DNA from: an uncultured Clostridia bacterium
GTDB taxonomy: Bacteria; Bacillota; Clostridia; Christensenellales; Pumilibacteraceae
Length of the DNA: 6,353 nt
Direction of reading: 5' to 3'
Assembly: GCA_934247335.1 (NCBI GenBank)
Contig: CAKQJJ010000080.1
Coordinates: 1-6,353 of the forward strand
Positions 6,020 through 6,353 of this stretch are shown piece by piece. The notes beneath the pieces were generated by a model that was not told the origin of the DNA, ran no database searches, and saw only the letters and a list, made by a program, of their open reading frames with translations. The position numbers and the translations under genes were made by a program. The first letter of the stretch is position 1. Every line of letters begins with the position of its first letter.

Positions 6020-6070
6020 AAAAAGCCGCACGGATAAGCTTCGGTTCTTAGTCTTATCCATGCGACTTTT
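6020..6070. terminator. Strong hairpin, probable (bidirectional) intrinsic terminator
   Basis: Arms 6021-6038 and 6053-6070 pair over 16 of 18 positions: AAAAG/CTTTT, CGCA/TGCG and GGATAAG/CTTATCC separated by two single mismatches. On the minus strand the stem ends in TTTTT (6024-6020). On the plus strand it ends in CTTTTGTTATT. It could end transcripts of the right-edge gene, whose stop is about 215 bp upstream in the minus direction, and would insulate the operator-controlled promoter. Confidence 0.65.
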
Positions 6071-6148
6071 GTTATTGGTTGGTGTTTAGTTGTTTAATGT
6101 TTGTGGTGTGCCGTCTTAGGTTTTTATCAGCGTTTTTGTTTGAGGAAT

Positions 6149-6224
6149 AATAGTTGTTCAGTTGAACATAACGGTTAAACAATTGTGTCTTAGGCGTTTT
6201 CAGAAGAATTGGCAAACAACTATT
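6149..6224. repeat. Inverted repeat with an embedded 14-bp palindrome
   Basis: Ten-base arms AATAGTTGTT (6149-6158) and AACAACTATT (6215-6224) are perfect inverted copies 56 bp apart. Overlapping the left arm is the palindrome TGTTCA-GT-TGAACA (6155-6168), which looks like a site for a dimeric HTH regulator. I see no convincing gene start or promoter beside it, so its role is open. Confidence 0.5.
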
Positions 6225-6284
6225 CAATCGTTTTTAATAGCCAACGTTACCCTTTTTTGCTATTATTCTGCAAACAGATTTAAC

Positions 6285-6353
6285 TTATCTCTCTTCCGTG
6301 GACATATCGTCGTCGGGACATATTCCGCCGTCGTCTATTCCGTATACTATACT
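6285..6353 (-). CDS. C-terminal end of a gene continuing beyond the right edge, product unknown
   Basis: Read from the right edge on the minus strand, one frame is open from 6353 to the TAA stop at 6287-6285, giving 22 residues. The visible tail is acidic, with GIDDGGICPDDD followed by MSTEER. Codon use resembles the neighbouring genes, and DNA composition changes abruptly after the stop, both favouring a real gene end. The piece is too short to name; an alternative is chance openness of 69 bases. No T-run hairpin lies directly after the stop, the nearest being at 6020-6070. Confidence 0.5.
   Translation of the reverse strand, partial: SIVYGIDDGGICPDDDMSTEER

Overview
The window looks like chromosomal DNA from an anaerobic low-to-mid GC Firmicute, probably a gut-type Clostridia relative. 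The grounds are strong GGAGG-type ribosome binding sites, near-consensus sigma-A promoters with 17-bp spacers, an oxidoreductase with two 4Fe-4S motifs, and a two-module FtsX-type ABC exporter. This placement is inference; no rRNA or other marker is present. Every gene I can support lies on the minus strand, so the window reads biologically from right to left.

Layout from right to left. At 6285-6353 is the last 22 codons of a gene that continues past the window edge. From about 5640 to 6284 there is no supported gene: this stretch holds an inverted repeat with a small palindrome (6149-6224), a strong hairpin (6020-6070) and a decayed 44-bp tandem repeat (about 5791-6017). Next is a regulated promoter (-35 TTGACA, 17 bp, -10 TATAAT) bracketed by two identical 22-bp imperfect palindromes (5595-5616 and 5539-5560). 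It drives a compact cluster: ABC ATPase (5524-4823), FtsX-family permease (4821-2533), an unlisted 34-residue membrane microprotein (2446-2342) and a CopZ/MerP-like HMA metal-binding protein (2322-2065). A hairpin lies between permease and microprotein, and an intrinsic terminator (1969-2006) ends the cluster. That terminator physically overlaps the promoter of the next gene, an aldo/keto reductase with a C-terminal dicluster ferredoxin region (1893-793). After it come about 500 bp of decayed tandem repeats (319-745). Last is tRNA-Ser(TGA) (231-143) with its own consensus promoter and terminator, followed by an unassigned conserved-looking segment at the left edge.

The most interesting unit is 5616-2065. 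The operator core TGAA-N6-TTCA resembles sites bound by ArsR/SmtB metal sensors, and the last gene encodes a CxxC metal-binding domain, yet no P-type ATPase is present. A reasonable but unproven reading is a metal- or stress-responsive FtsX-type ABC system with its own small metallochaperone and a membrane microprotein. The regulator is not in the window. The reductase is probably a separate redox enzyme, not a part of that system.
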